A stretch of DNA of 64,000 nucleotides from Candidatus Caenarcanales bacterium (GCA_013216135.1 JABSOS010000008.1:1-64000), one strand, 5' to 3'. Shown: positions 9,197 to 19,201, counted from the stretch's first letter. Notes: a model not told the origin generated them from the sequence alone. A program made the numbers and translations.

Positions 9197-10350
9197 CTTT
9201 TTTCAATATGCTCCTTTAATTTATTACGTAAGCCGTAGTAGATATGTGTTTCAGTTTCTAAAAACTTATAGATTAAATCTAAACGTTTCTCAAAATCTTT
9301 TTTTATTTTCACTAAAACCTTTTCATTTAAAGCAAAATCTTGGGTCAGTATTTTTAGATGCTTGGCTTTTAGATTCTGGATTTTAATATTAGTATCAGAC
9401 ATTATATTTAACGCCATTTCTGAAGAATAGTCTGGGTAGTATTTGACGAAAACCATGTCGTAGATGGGGGTAAAGTCAAAAGTATCTCTGTTTTTAAACA
9501 TGGCAAAATTCTTTTTGTGAGCATCAGTATTGCCTAGAAGTATGCAGGCAAGTATTCTTCTAAGTAGTTTTTCGACATCGATCTTATTAAAAAATCTAGG
9601 GTTATTGTTCATGTAATCAGCCATTTCTTTGTAACTTCCGTCATATTTATCTTCGGTTCCATTACCTAATATTTGAGTAAATTCTTCAAAATGTATTTTT
9701 TGCTTATTTTCCGTTCTGTCAAACCTTTTAACTATAAGTGCTTTACCTAAATTTTCAATCTCTGAAATTTCGACTTCAGCAACTTTATCTTTATCTAAAA
9801 GAATTTCAGTGATTTTCATCGTTAGAAATTCATTTTCGATAATTGAATCTAAGTTCCCTGCTAGCTTTGCAATATATGTAGAAACTTCTCCAAAATTAGC
9901 AGGTCTATATCTATGATTATCTTTTACTACAAGTAATTTAGATTGCACCCCTGAAATAGAAGCTCTTGGCTTTAGAGTGGCAGTCTGAAAGTAATCTTCA
10001 TTGTCAATTTTTACTTTGTAATCAGGCTTAGGATCTTCGACACTAACTGCACCGATTAAGTCGTACCCAAAAGCTAATAGTAATTTAAAGCGTTCTGATT
10101 CATTAATACCAAGTGCTTTTGCTTGTATTTTTGCTTGCATACCTTCAGCGATTAAATTATCAAAAAAAGGGTGCAATTCATTTTTACTGATATGTTCTTT
10201 TTTACTAATTGGTAACTGGATTGATATTGAGATTTGTTTTTTTCGAAAATTATCATCGTAAGTAAATAAATAATCGCCACCCAACTTTTGCTCTAAGTAT
10301 CCAGCAAATTCATCATAAAAATAAACTTTAGCCCAATTATGAGTAGCCAT
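9160..10350 (-). CDS. hipA: HipA-family serine/threonine kinase toxin
   Basis: A 396-aa HipA-type kinase. HipA phosphorylates glutamyl-tRNA synthetase in E. coli and induces growth arrest; the target here is unknown. Visible motifs are SISGVQSKL (131-139, phosphate-binding loop), LIVKRFDR (205-212, nucleotide-binding Lys), GNTDAHKKNF (273-282, catalytic Asp276) and FTPIYDMV (293-300, metal-binding Asp298). All catalytic elements appear present, so the toxin looks intact. The N-terminal segment corresponds to the HipA_N or couple domain. The ATG at 10350 is preceded on its strand by TATAAT ending 7 nt before it, with no Shine-Dalgarno. The -10 box lies inside the first operator palindrome, so repressor binding would block transcription directly. 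Confidence 0.92.
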   Translation of the reverse strand: MATHNWAKVYFYDEFAGYLEQKLGGDYLFTYDDNFRKKQISISIQLPISKKEHISKNELHPFFDNLIAEGMQAKIQAKALGINESERFKLLLAFGYDLIGAVSVEDPKPDYKVKIDNEDYFQTATLKPRASISGVQSKLLVVKDNHRYRPANFGEVSTYIAKLAGNLDSIIENEFLTMKITEILLDKDKVAEVEISEIENLGKALIVKRFDRTENKQKIHFEEFTQILGNGTEDKYDGSYKEMADYMNNNPRFFNKIDVEKLLRRILACILLGNTDAHKKNFAMFKNRDTFDFTPIYDMVFVKYYPDYSSEMALNIMSDTNIKIQNLKAKHLKILTQDFALNEKVLVKIKKDFEKRLDLIYKFLETETHIYYGLRNKLKEHIEKRWQGLFKNIGQK

Positions 10351-10352
10351 AG

Positions 10353-10532
10353 TATCAATTATATTTGATATTATTCCTCTCTGTATAATTTTATATCAAA
10401 GATGTTTTAAATTTATGCGATTGGGTTAAAGTATATCAAATTTAATTGATATTTGTGTGAAGTGTAATGTTTTACGTCAAATGTATTTTAAATTTGGTGT
10501 TGCTCGATATATTTTATCAAATATATTTGATT
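10353..10532. promoter_or_regulatory. Three hip operators (TATCAA-N6-TTGATA) at an 81-bp period
   Basis: Three 18-bp palindromes lie upstream of hipA: 10353-10370, 10434-10451 and 10515-10532 (the last ends TTGATT). Their starts are exactly 81 bp apart. The format TATC-N10-GATA, 18 bp, is the same architecture as the E. coli HipB operator (TATCC-N8-GGATA). The TTTTAAATTT string recurs at 10405 and 10486, also 81 bp apart, so the region looks like a degenerate 81-bp tandem duplication carrying one operator per unit. Operator 1 overlaps the predicted -10 of hipA. The whole 10351-10670 stretch holds these operators, a repeat fragment (10539-10619) and the ugd promoter. No gene was seen in it. 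Confidence 0.8.
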
Positions 10533-10538
10533 TTAAAT

Positions 10539-10619
10539 TTGGGCTTCCATTGACCTGAACCTTTGGGATTTCCTATATATCACATCTATTATTAGGAAAA
10601 TTTTAGAGCTTTACTATAT
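10539..10619 (-). repeat. Internally deleted copy of the foldback repeat at 27773-28099
   Basis: Segments of this stretch match the reverse complement of the element at 27773-27966: 17 identical bases at 10539-10555 (27950-27966), 12 at 10556-10567 (27933-27944), TTTCCTA, and then a diverged copy of the terminal TATTAGGAAAA...TTTACTATAT stretch ending at 10619. The central hairpin arm of the full element (roughly 27815-27925) is missing. It lies between the hip operators and ugd. Confidence 0.75.
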
Positions 10620-10670
10620 CCCTCAAACTTAGTATTTACAGTCATTTTCATGCTATCCTTAATACTTTAA

Positions 10671-12071
10671 ATGAAAATAAGTGTAATCGGAACAGGATAT
10701 GTAGGTTTAGTTACGGCGACATGCTTTGCTTTTCTAGGGCATGACGTAGCTTGCTTAGATATAGATGAGAAAAAGATTGAAGGTCTAAAAAATGGTGAGA
10801 TCCCTATCTATGAGCCTAATTTAGATAAATTGCTTGAATCAACTAAAGCTACTGGTAAATTTCCGATTTTCACTACTGATCCAGAAGAAGCGATTAGCCA
10901 CGGTGAGGTTATTTTCATTGCTGTTGGAACTCCACCGAAGCCTAATGGTGAACCAGACCTTAAGTATCTAGAAGCTTGTGCTGAGACTATTGCTAAGCAT
11001 GCTAAAGATGACGCTATTATTATTAATAAATCTACAGTACCTGTAGGTTCTGGAAACTGGGTTTATATGTTAATCGAGCACGCTAACCCTACTTTACTTT
11101 TCCATGTAGCCTCTAACCCTGAATTCCTTAGAGAAGGATCCGCAATTTTTGATACGCTTTATCCAGACAGGATTGTAATCGGTACTGATGGTGACTTTGC
11201 GAAAACTAAACTTGCTGAGCTTTATAGACCACTTATCGAGCAAGAATTTAAAGCTCCTGAATACTGTCATAGACCAGAATTTATTGAAGCTAAAGCTGCA
11301 AAATCTAAGATTCCTTTCATCGCGACTGACATTACTAGTGCTGAAATGATTAAATACAGTGCAAACAGTTTTCTTGCGATGAAAATCAGCTTCGCGAACC
11401 AGGTTGCAAATATTTGTGATTTAGTCGGAGCTGATATCGTAGAAGTTATGAATGGAATTGGTTCTGATTCTAGAATTGGTGCTAAGTTCCTTAATGCTGG
11501 AATTGGTTGGGGTGGAAGTTGCTTCGGTAAAGATGTTCACGCATTAATAAAAATTGCTGAAGAATATGACTATAAGCCTGATTTATTAACAGCGACTTGT
11601 GATGTTAATTACAGGCAGAGAAATTTAGTTATTAAAAAACTGCAAGAGCAGATGAAAATCCTTAAAGGTAAAAGAATTGCACTTTTAGGACTTGCATTTA
11701 AGCCTAATACTGATGATTTAAGAGATGCTCCAGCGCTCGATATCGCAAGTGCTCTTATTAAACTCGGTGCAAGTGTTAGTGTTCATGATCCTATCGCTAT
11801 GCCTAATTGTAAAAAGCAAAATCCTGATTTAGCTGTAACTTATGTCGATGATGTTTATGAGCTAGTGAAGAATAAAGATGCTGTAGTTTTAGTTACTGAA
11901 TGGCAAGATTACCGTGATTTAGATTTAGAGAAGGTTTATTCATCTATGAATGGTAATAAAATTCTTTTAGACGGTAGAAATATCTATACGCCTGATGAAG
12001 CAGCTAGGATTGGATTTAAATATATAGGAATGGGAAGAGAGGCTAAAGAGTCTAAGCCTGCTTTGGTATAA
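10671..12071 (+). CDS. ugd: UDP-glucose 6-dehydrogenase
   Basis: A 466-aa enzyme that oxidises UDP-glucose twice to UDP-glucuronate using NAD+. The N-terminal Rossmann fold has [12 protein letters not shown] (4-15), then the VGTPP loop, and the catalytic Cys284 in [10 protein letters not shown]. The C-terminal UDP-binding domain has [16 protein letters not shown]. Length is normal for the family. The gene for UDP-glucuronate decarboxylase follows 7 bp downstream on the same strand, giving a two-step route from UDP-glucose to UDP-xylose for envelope polysaccharide. There is no Shine-Dalgarno; TTTACA and TTAATA (18-bp spacing) end 6 nt before the ATG, so the message may be leaderless. Confidence 0.97.
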   Translation: MKISVIGTGYVGLVTATCFAFLGHDVACLDIDEKKIEGLKNGEIPIYEPNLDKLLESTKATGKFPIFTTDPEEAISHGEVIFIAVGTPPKPNGEPDLKYLEACAETIAKHAKDDAIIINKSTVPVGSGNWVYMLIEHANPTLLFHVASNPEFLREGSAIFDTLYPDRIVIGTDGDFAKTKLAELYRPLIEQEFKAPEYCHRPEFIEAKAAKSKIPFIATDITSAEMIKYSANSFLAMKISFANQVANICDLVGADIVEVMNGIGSDSRIGAKFLNAGIGWGGSCFGKDVHALIKIAEEYDYKPDLLTATCDVNYRQRNLVIKKLQEQMKILKGKRIALLGLAFKPNTDDLRDAPALDIASALIKLGASVSVHDPIAMPNCKKQNPDLAVTYVDDVYELVKNKDAVVLVTEWQDYRDLDLEKVYSSMNGNKILLDGRNIYTPDEAARIGFKYIGMGREAKESKPALV

Positions 12072-12078
12072 TATAGCT

Positions 12079-13032
12079 GTGTCTAGTAAAACAATTCTAA
12101 TTACTGGAGGTGCTGGCTTTATCGGATCTCATCTAGCTGATACCTTGATCTCTGAGGGAGCTAGAGTTATAGTTGTTGATAATTTAGTTACTGGCTCTAT
12201 GAAAAATATAGAGCATCTTTTAGATAATCCTAATTTTAAATTCATCGAACATAATATTTCTGAGAAGTTGCATATTGAAGAAGACCTTGATTGGGTTATG
12301 CACTTTGCTAGTCCAGCAAGTCCTATTGATTTTCAAAAGCTTGCGATTCCGATTTTAAAAGTCGGAAGTCTGGGTACACATAATGCTCTAGGAATCGCTA
12401 AAGAGAAGAAAGCTAGTTTCTTTTTAGCTAGTACTTCTGAAGTTTATGGTGATCCTTTGGTTCACCCACAACCAGAGACTTATTGGGGTAATGTAAACCC
12501 TATCGGTCCTCGTGGTGTCTATGATGAGTCTAAAAGATTTGCTGAATCTATCACTATGGCTTATCACCGTGAGCATGATATTGATGTAAGAATTATTAGA
12601 ATTTTTAATACCTATGGTCCGCGTATGCGCGCTGATGATGGTAGAGTGGTTTGTAATTTTATTAATCAAGCGCTTAAAGGGCAGGATTTAACTGTTTATG
12701 GTGAAGGGAAGCAGTCTAGAAGTTTTCAGTATGTTACTGATTTAGTAGATGGCATTGTAAAGCTTATGGATGTTAAGTATCATTTGCCTGTGAATTTAGG
12801 TAACCCTTATGAATTCACTGTTTATGAGCTTGCTGAAAAAGTTCTAGCTATGACTAAGTCTAAGTCTAATATAGCGTATGAACCTTTACCAGAAGATGAC
12901 CCTAAGCGAAGAAGACCTGATATAACTAGAGCAGTGGAGCTTTTAAATTGGGAACCTAAAATTGCTGTGGAAGAAGGTTTAGAGAAAACTGTTAAGTATT
13001 TTGCTGAGAAGCTTGAGCTTGAGGTGGTTTAG
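12079..13032 (+). CDS. uxs: UDP-glucuronate decarboxylase (UDP-xylose synthase)
   Basis: A 317-aa extended short-chain dehydrogenase/reductase. The NAD-binding GGAGFIG is at residues 10-16, STSEVYGDP in the middle, and the catalytic Tyr and Lys in VYDESKR. The segment [26 protein letters not shown] together with [13 protein letters not shown] is the UXS-type signature, not that of dTDP-glucose dehydratase or GalE. It converts UDP-glucuronate to UDP-xylose, using the product of the ugd gene directly upstream. The GTG start has TATAAT ending 6 nt before it inside the end of ugd, so a separate leaderless transcript is possible besides readthrough. The last 41 bp overlap the end of the opposing HExxH gene. 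Confidence 0.93.
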   Translation: MSSKTILITGGAGFIGSHLADTLISEGARVIVVDNLVTGSMKNIEHLLDNPNFKFIEHNISEKLHIEEDLDWVMHFASPASPIDFQKLAIPILKVGSLGTHNALGIAKEKKASFFLASTSEVYGDPLVHPQPETYWGNVNPIGPRGVYDESKRFAESITMAYHREHDIDVRIIRIFNTYGPRMRADDGRVVCNFINQALKGQDLTVYGEGKQSRSFQYVTDLVDGIVKLMDVKYHLPVNLGNPYEFTVYELAEKVLAMTKSKSNIAYEPLPEDDPKRRRPDITRAVELLNWEPKIAVEEGLEKTVKYFAEKLELEVV

Positions 13033-14605
13033 TTAATTTAATAGACTTAATAATTATTTGAATATCACTTAACCACTGTTTATTGAATTTATTATTCTTT
13101 TTTGACTTTAAGATTTCAGATAGGCTTTTACCACTGTTTAGTAAATTCAAGCTTGTCTTTGAAAGCTTATTTTGTAATCCTGGACTGATCATTTCTATGC
13201 CAACTCCTTCAAAAGCTTTTTCTATTAGCTTGTAATTGCTTTCAGTAATTTTAAGGTTTCTTGAATTTAAATTTTCTACCATACCTAATTTAGCAACTAT
13301 TTTTCCTTGGTTATTTTCAGTTAGATTAATTGAATTCTGTATCCCACCAAGTTCTCTTAAATTAGACTCCACTTTTGCTAAAAGTCTTTGATTCACTTCA
13401 TTATCATTATTTTTTTGTTTTTGCGGTAATTTTGAATAAGCAAAATTTATTTTTGAGTTTAAATGCCTCTCAAATAAAATTTGAAGTGCAGCTTTTATCC
13501 AATTGGAATTGTTATAAGATTCTCTAGTTTTTCTGATTGAGGTTTCACTCTGAAGTTCTAGTATACCTCCATTTGCAAATACCCTATGTGCATTGATTAA
13601 AAGCTTATCTATCAAAATATTTGTTTTAGAAAGAAATGATGATTTATTTTCTTTTGATTCGGATATTAAAAAATTTTTGCATTCAATGAAGTCATCTAAT
13701 GTTTTACAGCCCATTAGCATTCTGGTAACTTCAGAATTTTTAAATTCTGCGCAATTTGTTAACTTATTTATTAATTCAAATGATTTTTGATTAAACAAAC
13801 TCCTATCAATTTTTGTTGATTCTGGGATATCTAATAACTCATTAAATCTTTTATCTTCTAGATCTTTGATATAACGATTAAAAGGGTAACCCTTTAAAAA
13901 ATCGGAAATAGGGCTGTTTTCATCCATAAAGTTGGAGCTATGCTCACCAATTAATGCTATAACTTCAGTGATAAAGTTATCATTACCGACCCTTAAATTA
14001 GCATTTGGGTCAATTGCATGAACGAGTTCGTGCCTTTTTGTATTATGCAGCAAACTTGTATTAGGTTTATAACCGTCAACAGTAACGTATAAGTACATCA
14101 CATTTCGCTCATCATTATTTAAGTTACCTAGATTATATTTTGTGGTGTCAATAGGGATATTTAAGCATAAGCCTTCTACTGTGTTAGATTGCCCTAGTGA
14201 ATTATTGAGATAAGTAAAAAAGGCTTTTCGGTCGTTAAATTGGAGAGATGGGATGATTATGGATTCATTATCTGTAATGTTTGTCAGACTCTTCCTGCTT
14301 TTAAAAATTAAGCTTGCTTGATCTACGATTCTTGTTTTTTCCAAGATAGATAATTGATTTTGATCAAGATTAAAATTGAATTTATAAAAGATACCATTTT
14401 GCCCAAGGGTTTTAGATATATTATCGTATACAGCTCGAGATATTTCTGCAATTATTTCAGGTGCTGACTTAACAATTCCCTCAGAAAGAACTATTTTTGA
14501 CGGGTTTGAAGTAAAAACATGTTTGTTTTTTATTTGGGAGGAAATTTGCAAAGATAAATCCCTTTTATTAATGTGTAGGGATATAAAGTGTTTAAGAGAA
14601 TTCAT
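12992..14605 (-). CDS. Putative zinc metallopeptidase (HExxH) of unknown family
   Basis: A 537-aa soluble protein without a clear signal peptide. Residues 192-196 read HELVH, a zincin HExxH motif, in the context [11 protein letters not shown]. Glu214, 18 residues after the second His in [12 protein letters not shown], could be the third zinc ligand as in gluzincins. The motif sits in a conserved-looking region with a preceding strand MYLYVTVDG, as expected before the active-site helix. The rest is Asn- and Lys-rich, helical, and unrecognised. Protease activity is inferred from the motif only. The 3' end overlaps uxs by 41 bp tail-to-tail. It is divergent from the rlmD-type gene. The AT-rich composition and isolation resemble the other lineage-specific genes here. 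Confidence 0.65.
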   Translation of the reverse strand: MNSLKHFISLHINKRDLSLQISSQIKNKHVFTSNPSKIVLSEGIVKSAPEIIAEISRAVYDNISKTLGQNGIFYKFNFNLDQNQLSILEKTRIVDQASLIFKSRKSLTNITDNESIIIPSLQFNDRKAFFTYLNNSLGQSNTVEGLCLNIPIDTTKYNLGNLNNDERNVMYLYVTVDGYKPNTSLLHNTKRHELVHAIDPNANLRVGNDNFITEVIALIGEHSSNFMDENSPISDFLKGYPFNRYIKDLEDKRFNELLDIPESTKIDRSLFNQKSFELINKLTNCAEFKNSEVTRMLMGCKTLDDFIECKNFLISESKENKSSFLSKTNILIDKLLINAHRVFANGGILELQSETSIRKTRESYNNSNWIKAALQILFERHLNSKINFAYSKLPQKQKNNDNEVNQRLLAKVESNLRELGGIQNSINLTENNQGKIVAKLGMVENLNSRNLKITESNYKLIEKAFEGVGIEMISPGLQNKLSKTSLNLLNSGKSLSEILKSKKNNKFNKQWLSDIQIIIKSIKLTKPPQAQASQQNT

Positions 14606-14681
14606 TTGATAATTAATTCAGTTACTTATATTTAAGACTACTTCATACCCAATTAGTGCGATATAATTTCTCTTTTGAATC

Positions 14682-16049
14682 ATGAACAAAGAGTTTCTAG
14701 TTGAATCCATGTCCCATGGAGCCTACGCAATAGCTACAGATTCAGAATCTGGGAAAAAGATTTTTGTTGAAAACGCTTGTCCTGGAGATGTTTTAGATTT
14801 AGAGATTTATGATGAGCGCAAAGATTTTTCTTTTGCCCATATAAGTGAAGTGCTCACTGAAAGTGATTTGCGTGAAGAAGATCCGAAGTGTAAACTTCAT
14901 AAAATATGTGGTTCTTGCCAATGGCAGCATGTTAAATATGATGAGCAATTAAATTTTAAAAAGAAAAATCTAATTGATTTACTTAAACAGAACCAAGTTG
15001 ATTTAAGTTTAGTTGGAGATCTTGATGGAAATGTTTCTATCACTGGTTTGGATGAACCATGGCATTATCGTAATAAAGTGATTTACCCTGTATCTTCTGT
15101 GAAAAGTACTGGTAGAGTACTTGCTGGTTACTATAAAAGAAAATCAAATGAATTGATTAATATTAAATACTGTCCGATACAGTATTCTATCTTTGATGAG
15201 ATTATTGATAGGTTAAAAGAGCTTTGCACTGAGTACACAATCAGTGATCCATTGATGCGTCATATGCTTTTAAGAGCTAGTCATGACCAGTCTGAAGTTT
15301 TGATTTCTTTTATCGTCCGTGGTAAGTTACTTGATAAAAAGCAAAGAGCAGCAATTAGAACTATCTTCGAGAAAATTTATTCTGAATATGAACAAATTAA
15401 AGTTTGCACTTTAAATATTAATGATGATTCGACAAATGTGATTCTCGGTCCAGAAACAGAACTCATCGTCGGTGAACGTGATTTTATCTATGATCAAATT
15501 AAAAATGTAACTGTAAAGATTTCCACCAGTAGTTTTTTCCAAATTAATAATAAACAGTTTTGTAATATCTTAAATGCTTTTGAAGGGCACACTGAAAATA
15601 TCAAACCTCATAAAGTTTTAGATGCTTATGCTGGACTGGGTTCTATATCACTTAACTTAGCAAAAGATTTACCAGAAACACAATTTTATGCTTTTGAGAT
15701 CAATTCGTCAGCTGTAACTGATGCACTTGAAAATATCAAAGAAAATAATTTAACTAATTTGAACTTTATGGAAGCTAGTGCTGAAGAGTATTTTCAGTCA
15801 CATGATAAAGAATTTGATTTGATAATTTTAAATCCGCCACGTAAAGGCTGTACTAATAAAGTACTAGATGCTTTAATGAGACGTAAAGAACTTAAAGATA
15901 TTCTCTATTTAAGTTGCAATCCAGCTACTTTAGCTAGAGATATCAAATATTTAGAGAAAAAATCTAACTTTAGAGTTCAATCTATAAAAGCTTTTGATAT
16001 GTTTCCTCATAGTTTCCATTTGGAAACATTAGTGAAACTTACTAGATAA
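14682..16049 (+). CDS. rlmD: 23S rRNA (uracil-5-)-methyltransferase, RlmD/RumA type
   Basis: A 455-aa SAM-dependent m5U methyltransferase of the TrmA/RumA family. It has an N-terminal TRAM-like domain and a 4Fe-4S Cys set (C70, C76, C79 and a Cys near 164 in YCPIQ). The SAM-binding domain has VLDAYAGLGSISLNLA, then NPPRKGC, the catalytic Cys near residue 412 in LSCNPATLARD, and the C-terminal HLETLV with the general base Glu. The Fe-S cluster points to an RumA-type rRNA enzyme over tRNA-specific TrmA, but which uridine is modified cannot be told from sequence. TATAAT lies 14 nt before the ATG, leaving a very short leader. Confidence 0.9.
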   Translation: MNKEFLVESMSHGAYAIATDSESGKKIFVENACPGDVLDLEIYDERKDFSFAHISEVLTESDLREEDPKCKLHKICGSCQWQHVKYDEQLNFKKKNLIDLLKQNQVDLSLVGDLDGNVSITGLDEPWHYRNKVIYPVSSVKSTGRVLAGYYKRKSNELINIKYCPIQYSIFDEIIDRLKELCTEYTISDPLMRHMLLRASHDQSEVLISFIVRGKLLDKKQRAAIRTIFEKIYSEYEQIKVCTLNINDDSTNVILGPETELIVGERDFIYDQIKNVTVKISTSSFFQINNKQFCNILNAFEGHTENIKPHKVLDAYAGLGSISLNLAKDLPETQFYAFEINSSAVTDALENIKENNLTNLNFMEASAEEYFQSHDKEFDLIILNPPRKGCTNKVLDALMRRKELKDILYLSCNPATLARDIKYLEKKSNFRVQSIKAFDMFPHSFHLETLVKLTR

Positions 16050-16120
16050 CACCCTCGAATATAAAAAAATAAATTAAGCTAGATTCTGGAAACTTCTCAA
16101 TCTTTACTAATAAAAATAAT

Positions 16121-16687
16121 ATGTTGATATCTTCAATACCATTTGTTAAAAAACAATTTTTAAAGTATAAAAATCAAGTTAAGCGGTTGCAAAAGTTATC
16201 TAATAATTTCTTCGGTATCGAGATTCAACCATTTAGGGTTTGGTTAGAAATGGATCAACTAGAGAAGGAACTCAATAAAAATGATGTAATTAACGTAGTT
16301 TATTCAGAGAGTTATCAACTAGAAATTTTCAATAAAAAAGAAGGAATTAGTTTAGATTTACAATCTCTTCAAAATACAAATAAGTTCCTTGAAGATTTGA
16401 ATCACTTTATTTTAGAAAAAGGCTTAAATATTGAAGATATGAAAAAAATACTCATAGATTTACGTGATTTTATAGACAGTATTGAAACAGAAAAGATCTT
16501 ACCCTATGATGCAAATATAGATTCTGGAGGGCAAGACAATATTAGGCTATATATAAAGGATGGAGCGCCAAAAATATTTATAAACTCTAGTGCAATGAAG
16601 TTTTGTAATGAATTACTTGAGTTTTCAGTTTTTGAAAGTAAAAATTATGTAGAGTGTTTAGATTATATTGTTCAGAATTTAACTTAG
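16121..16687 (+). CDS. Unknown 188-aa protein
   Basis: I do not recognise this protein. It has a basic N terminus (VKKQFLKYKNQVKRLQKL), then a mixed helical body. The stretch ISLDLQSLQNTNKFLEDLNHFI loosely resembles EDLGYFKSLHNVNQYLLEFN of the 536-aa protein at 39508-41118, so a shared domain is possible but weak. There is no signal peptide or membrane helix. It ends overlapping the stop of ispG tail-to-tail by 4 bp. There is no clear Shine-Dalgarno, only an A/T-rich upstream stretch. Confidence 0.55.
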   Translation: MLISSIPFVKKQFLKYKNQVKRLQKLSNNFFGIEIQPFRVWLEMDQLEKELNKNDVINVVYSESYQLEIFNKKEGISLDLQSLQNTNKFLEDLNHFILEKGLNIEDMKKILIDLRDFIDSIETEKILPYDANIDSGGQDNIRLYIKDGAPKIFINSSAMKFCNELLEFSVFESKNYVECLDYIVQNLT

Positions 16688-17958
16688 TTCTCTTTATTTT
16701 TTATAAAAGCTAAACCAAACTTATCTTCTATATACTTGTTAATAATTTCTTTGAATTCTAGCGCAATTTGATCACCTTCTAGGGTTTTATATTGCTTACC
16801 ATCTAAAAATACCGGTGCTTTTGGGCTTTCATTATCGCCAGGTAAACTGATACCGATGTCGGCATATTTAGATTCACCAGGTCCATTGACGATGCAGCCC
16901 ATTACAGCTATTTTTAATTTTTCAACACCTTGGTACTTTTCTTTCCAATTCAGCATTTCAAGCTCGATATAGTCATTGATTTCATCAGCCAGTTTCTGGA
17001 AGTAAGTGCTGCTCGTTCTGCCACAGCCTGGGCAGCTAGTAATAGATGGTTTGAAATATTCTAATTCTAGAGCCTGTAGAAGTTGCTGGCATGCTTTTAC
17101 TTCTAAAGTTCTATCACTGAGTGGATTATTAGCGCCTTCATCAGCACTAGGAGTTAATGACATTCTAATAGTGTCACCAATTCCCTCTGAAAGTAAAATA
17201 CCCATAGCAGCAGAACTGGAGATCATACCTTTAATCGCAGTACCAGCTTCTGTCAAACCTAAATGAAGTGGGAATTTACAAGACTTGGCAACATCACGAT
17301 AGATATTTAATAAGTCTGGAACTTCTGACATTTTTACACTAATAACAATTTTGTTCTCAGGTAAACCTAGTTCCATAGCTAAATCTGCTGATCTTAGAGC
17401 ACTTGCTTTCATTGCCTGGTAGATTACTTTTTTAAAGCTTAGTTTCTCCTTTTCAGGTTTCTTTGCATTGATTTCCATAAAATCACTTAAAAGATCTTGG
17501 TCTAATGACCCCCAGTTTACTCCGATACGAATTGCCTTATCTAAATCTTTTGCGATATTGATCATGGTTCCGAAGTTATAATCGTGTTTTTCACCGTAGC
17601 CGACATTACCTGGGTTAATTCGATATTTAGCTAGTGCTTCAGCGCATTTAGGATACTTTTCAAGAAGAATGTGACCGTTGTAGTGAAAATCTCCGACTAT
17701 GGGCACTAAATAACCTTCTGATCTAAGTTGATTTACAATCTCAGGAACAGCTTTTGCTCCTTCATCGTCTTTAACTGTGATTCTAACTACTGACGAACCT
17801 GCTAAATATAGTTCTTTTATCTGTTTTACAGTTTTAGCTATGTCGTGAGTCGCAGTATTTGTCATTGACTGCACGAGTATCGGATAATCAGAACCGACAA
17901 AAGTATTTTCTGCGATCTTTACTGAGTGAGTTTGTCTTCTTTTATAGCTTATAGACAT
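16684..17958 (-). CDS. ispG: 4-hydroxy-3-methylbut-2-enyl diphosphate synthase (flavodoxin/ferredoxin)
   Basis: A 424-aa IspG/GcpE, the penultimate enzyme of the non-mevalonate isoprenoid pathway. It starts SYKRRQTHSVKI, with VQSMTNT in the first strand. It ends with the Fe4S4-binding Cys set PGCGRTS and MGCIVNGPGE. The core TIM barrel includes GVNWGSLD and HLGLTEAG. The ATG at 17958 is used; a TTG directly upstream would add one residue. The isoprenoid units would feed the polyprenyl diphosphate synthase at 51342-52388 and hence quinones. It is divergent from the unusual gene cluster that begins at 18050. Confidence 0.97.
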   Translation of the reverse strand: MSISYKRRQTHSVKIAENTFVGSDYPILVQSMTNTATHDIAKTVKQIKELYLAGSSVVRITVKDDEGAKAVPEIVNQLRSEGYLVPIVGDFHYNGHILLEKYPKCAEALAKYRINPGNVGYGEKHDYNFGTMINIAKDLDKAIRIGVNWGSLDQDLLSDFMEINAKKPEKEKLSFKKVIYQAMKASALRSADLAMELGLPENKIVISVKMSEVPDLLNIYRDVAKSCKFPLHLGLTEAGTAIKGMISSSAAMGILLSEGIGDTIRMSLTPSADEGANNPLSDRTLEVKACQQLLQALELEYFKPSITSCPGCGRTSSTYFQKLADEINDYIELEMLNWKEKYQGVEKLKIAVMGCIVNGPGESKYADIGISLPGDNESPKAPVFLDGKQYKTLEGDQIALEFKEIINKYIEDKFGLAFIKNKEN

Positions 17959-18049
17959 CAATAATTAATAATATCAATAAGTTAATAACCATTTCTTAAA
18001 TAAGATTAGTTATACGAATCTAAGTTGGTTTGAAAATAGAGGATAAGTA

Positions 18050-19201
18050 GTGAGTTCAAGTGATTCATTAACAGGAAGTATTAAAACTGAAGCATCAGGC
18101 TCTGTCGGTTTCGACAGACCAGGGGCAGCTACTGTGTCAGACAAATTATCTGATCATCAGGAAGCTGAAATAGAAAGATTAAGAGCAAGAACAGAAGAAG
18201 CTAAGGCTGGAGTTGCAGCAGCACAGCAACAGGCTTTATCTACTCAGTCACAGCAAAATAATATGGAAGGCACTCAAAATGTCCAACAAGGTCAGGTTGC
18301 TATGGCGGGTGGTGCCATTGGTGTTGTTGCTGGTCAATCTATGATAGCTAAAGGTATAGCTATGAATATGGTACCTTTTGTTGGAACAGCACCTGGTGCA
18401 GCTATGATTACAGCAGGTAAAGTTACTATGGGTGTAGGTGCTGCAGCTCTTGCGGCTGGTACCGTTCAAATGGTTTCTGGTAATCAACAAGTGAATGTAG
18501 CCCAAGGGCAGGCGACCCAAGCAGCTACGCAAGGTGGTATTTCACAGACATCACAAAGTCAAGCATCAACTCATAATAGTAAAGCTGACCAGTTAGAGTC
18601 AGAAGCATTAATATCAGAGATATCTTCAGAAGGTGGAGAAGAAGAAGTTGATGACACTGATTCTATTGAGACTGGAGAACTGATTACTGAAGATTCAGAG
18701 GATGTTGTTTTTGCATCAGCGATTCCACTAGATGATGAGATTCTTGAATTAGAAGAAGAAGATCTTTTAGGTACTTATTTAAATGAAGGTGATCAATTTA
18801 AAACGGAAAGCATGAGTATTTTATTTGGTGATGAAAGGGCTGAAGAAATAAGCTCAGAAATAATTACAGCTCAGAGTGAGAATCCAGATTTTCAAAATTT
18901 AAGTACTGAAGAGCAAGTAGAGTTTAATGTCGCTTTTATGGAAGATAAATTAATCAATGAATGGATTCCTGGTGATAATTCTGGGGATGATTTTAAGCTT
19001 TCAGATGAAGACCTAACAGATATGCTTTTTATAAATGAGAACTTAAGTACTGAAGAGTTTGGAGCACTTCGAGAAGATCTAGAAAATGTTTTTAATGAGG
19101 ATTCAGAGTTAACCTTAAATATGAGTCCTGAAGAGAAAATTGATTTTAGTTTGAACTTTTATACAGATGCAGTAAATGCTAAAGAAGATACTGATTATTA
19201 G
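18050..19201 (+). CDS. Gln-rich/acidic protein with glycine-rich hydrophobic hairpin (cluster gene 1)
   Basis: A 383-aa protein with no recognised family. Layout: residues 1-25 carry GSIKTEASGSVG, resembling the N termini of cluster genes 6 and 9. Residues 36-75 are Gln/Ala/Glu-rich coiled coil. Residues 83-143 are a Gly/Ala/Met hydrophobic region containing GQSMIAKGIAM (95-105) and GAAMITAGKV (116-125). 144-175 is Gln-rich, and about 180-383 very acidic. The organisation and several blocks (NNMEGTQ..QQGQ, HNSKADQLE) match the 396-aa protein at 21999-23189, so they are paralogues. It starts with GTG after GAGG. Its last codons and TAG stop fall inside a repeat end (19191-19222), so the original C terminus may have been cut. 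Confidence 0.8.
   Translation: MSSSDSLTGSIKTEASGSVGFDRPGAATVSDKLSDHQEAEIERLRARTEEAKAGVAAAQQQALSTQSQQNNMEGTQNVQQGQVAMAGGAIGVVAGQSMIAKGIAMNMVPFVGTAPGAAMITAGKVTMGVGAAALAAGTVQMVSGNQQVNVAQGQATQAATQGGISQTSQSQASTHNSKADQLESEALISEISSEGGEEEVDDTDSIETGELITEDSEDVVFASAIPLDDEILELEEEDLLGTYLNEGDQFKTESMSILFGDERAEEISSEIITAQSENPDFQNLSTEEQVEFNVAFMEDKLINEWIPGDNSGDDFKLSDEDLTDMLFINENLSTEEFGALREDLENVFNEDSELTLNMSPEEKIDFSLNFYTDAVNAKEDTDY

Noticed and set aside
10353-10532. Regularly spaced palindromes as a possible CRISPR array or replication iterons
   Set aside because: Only three short units, with an 81-bp period and spacers that are themselves similar. Position next to hipA and the HipB-like site format explain them better.
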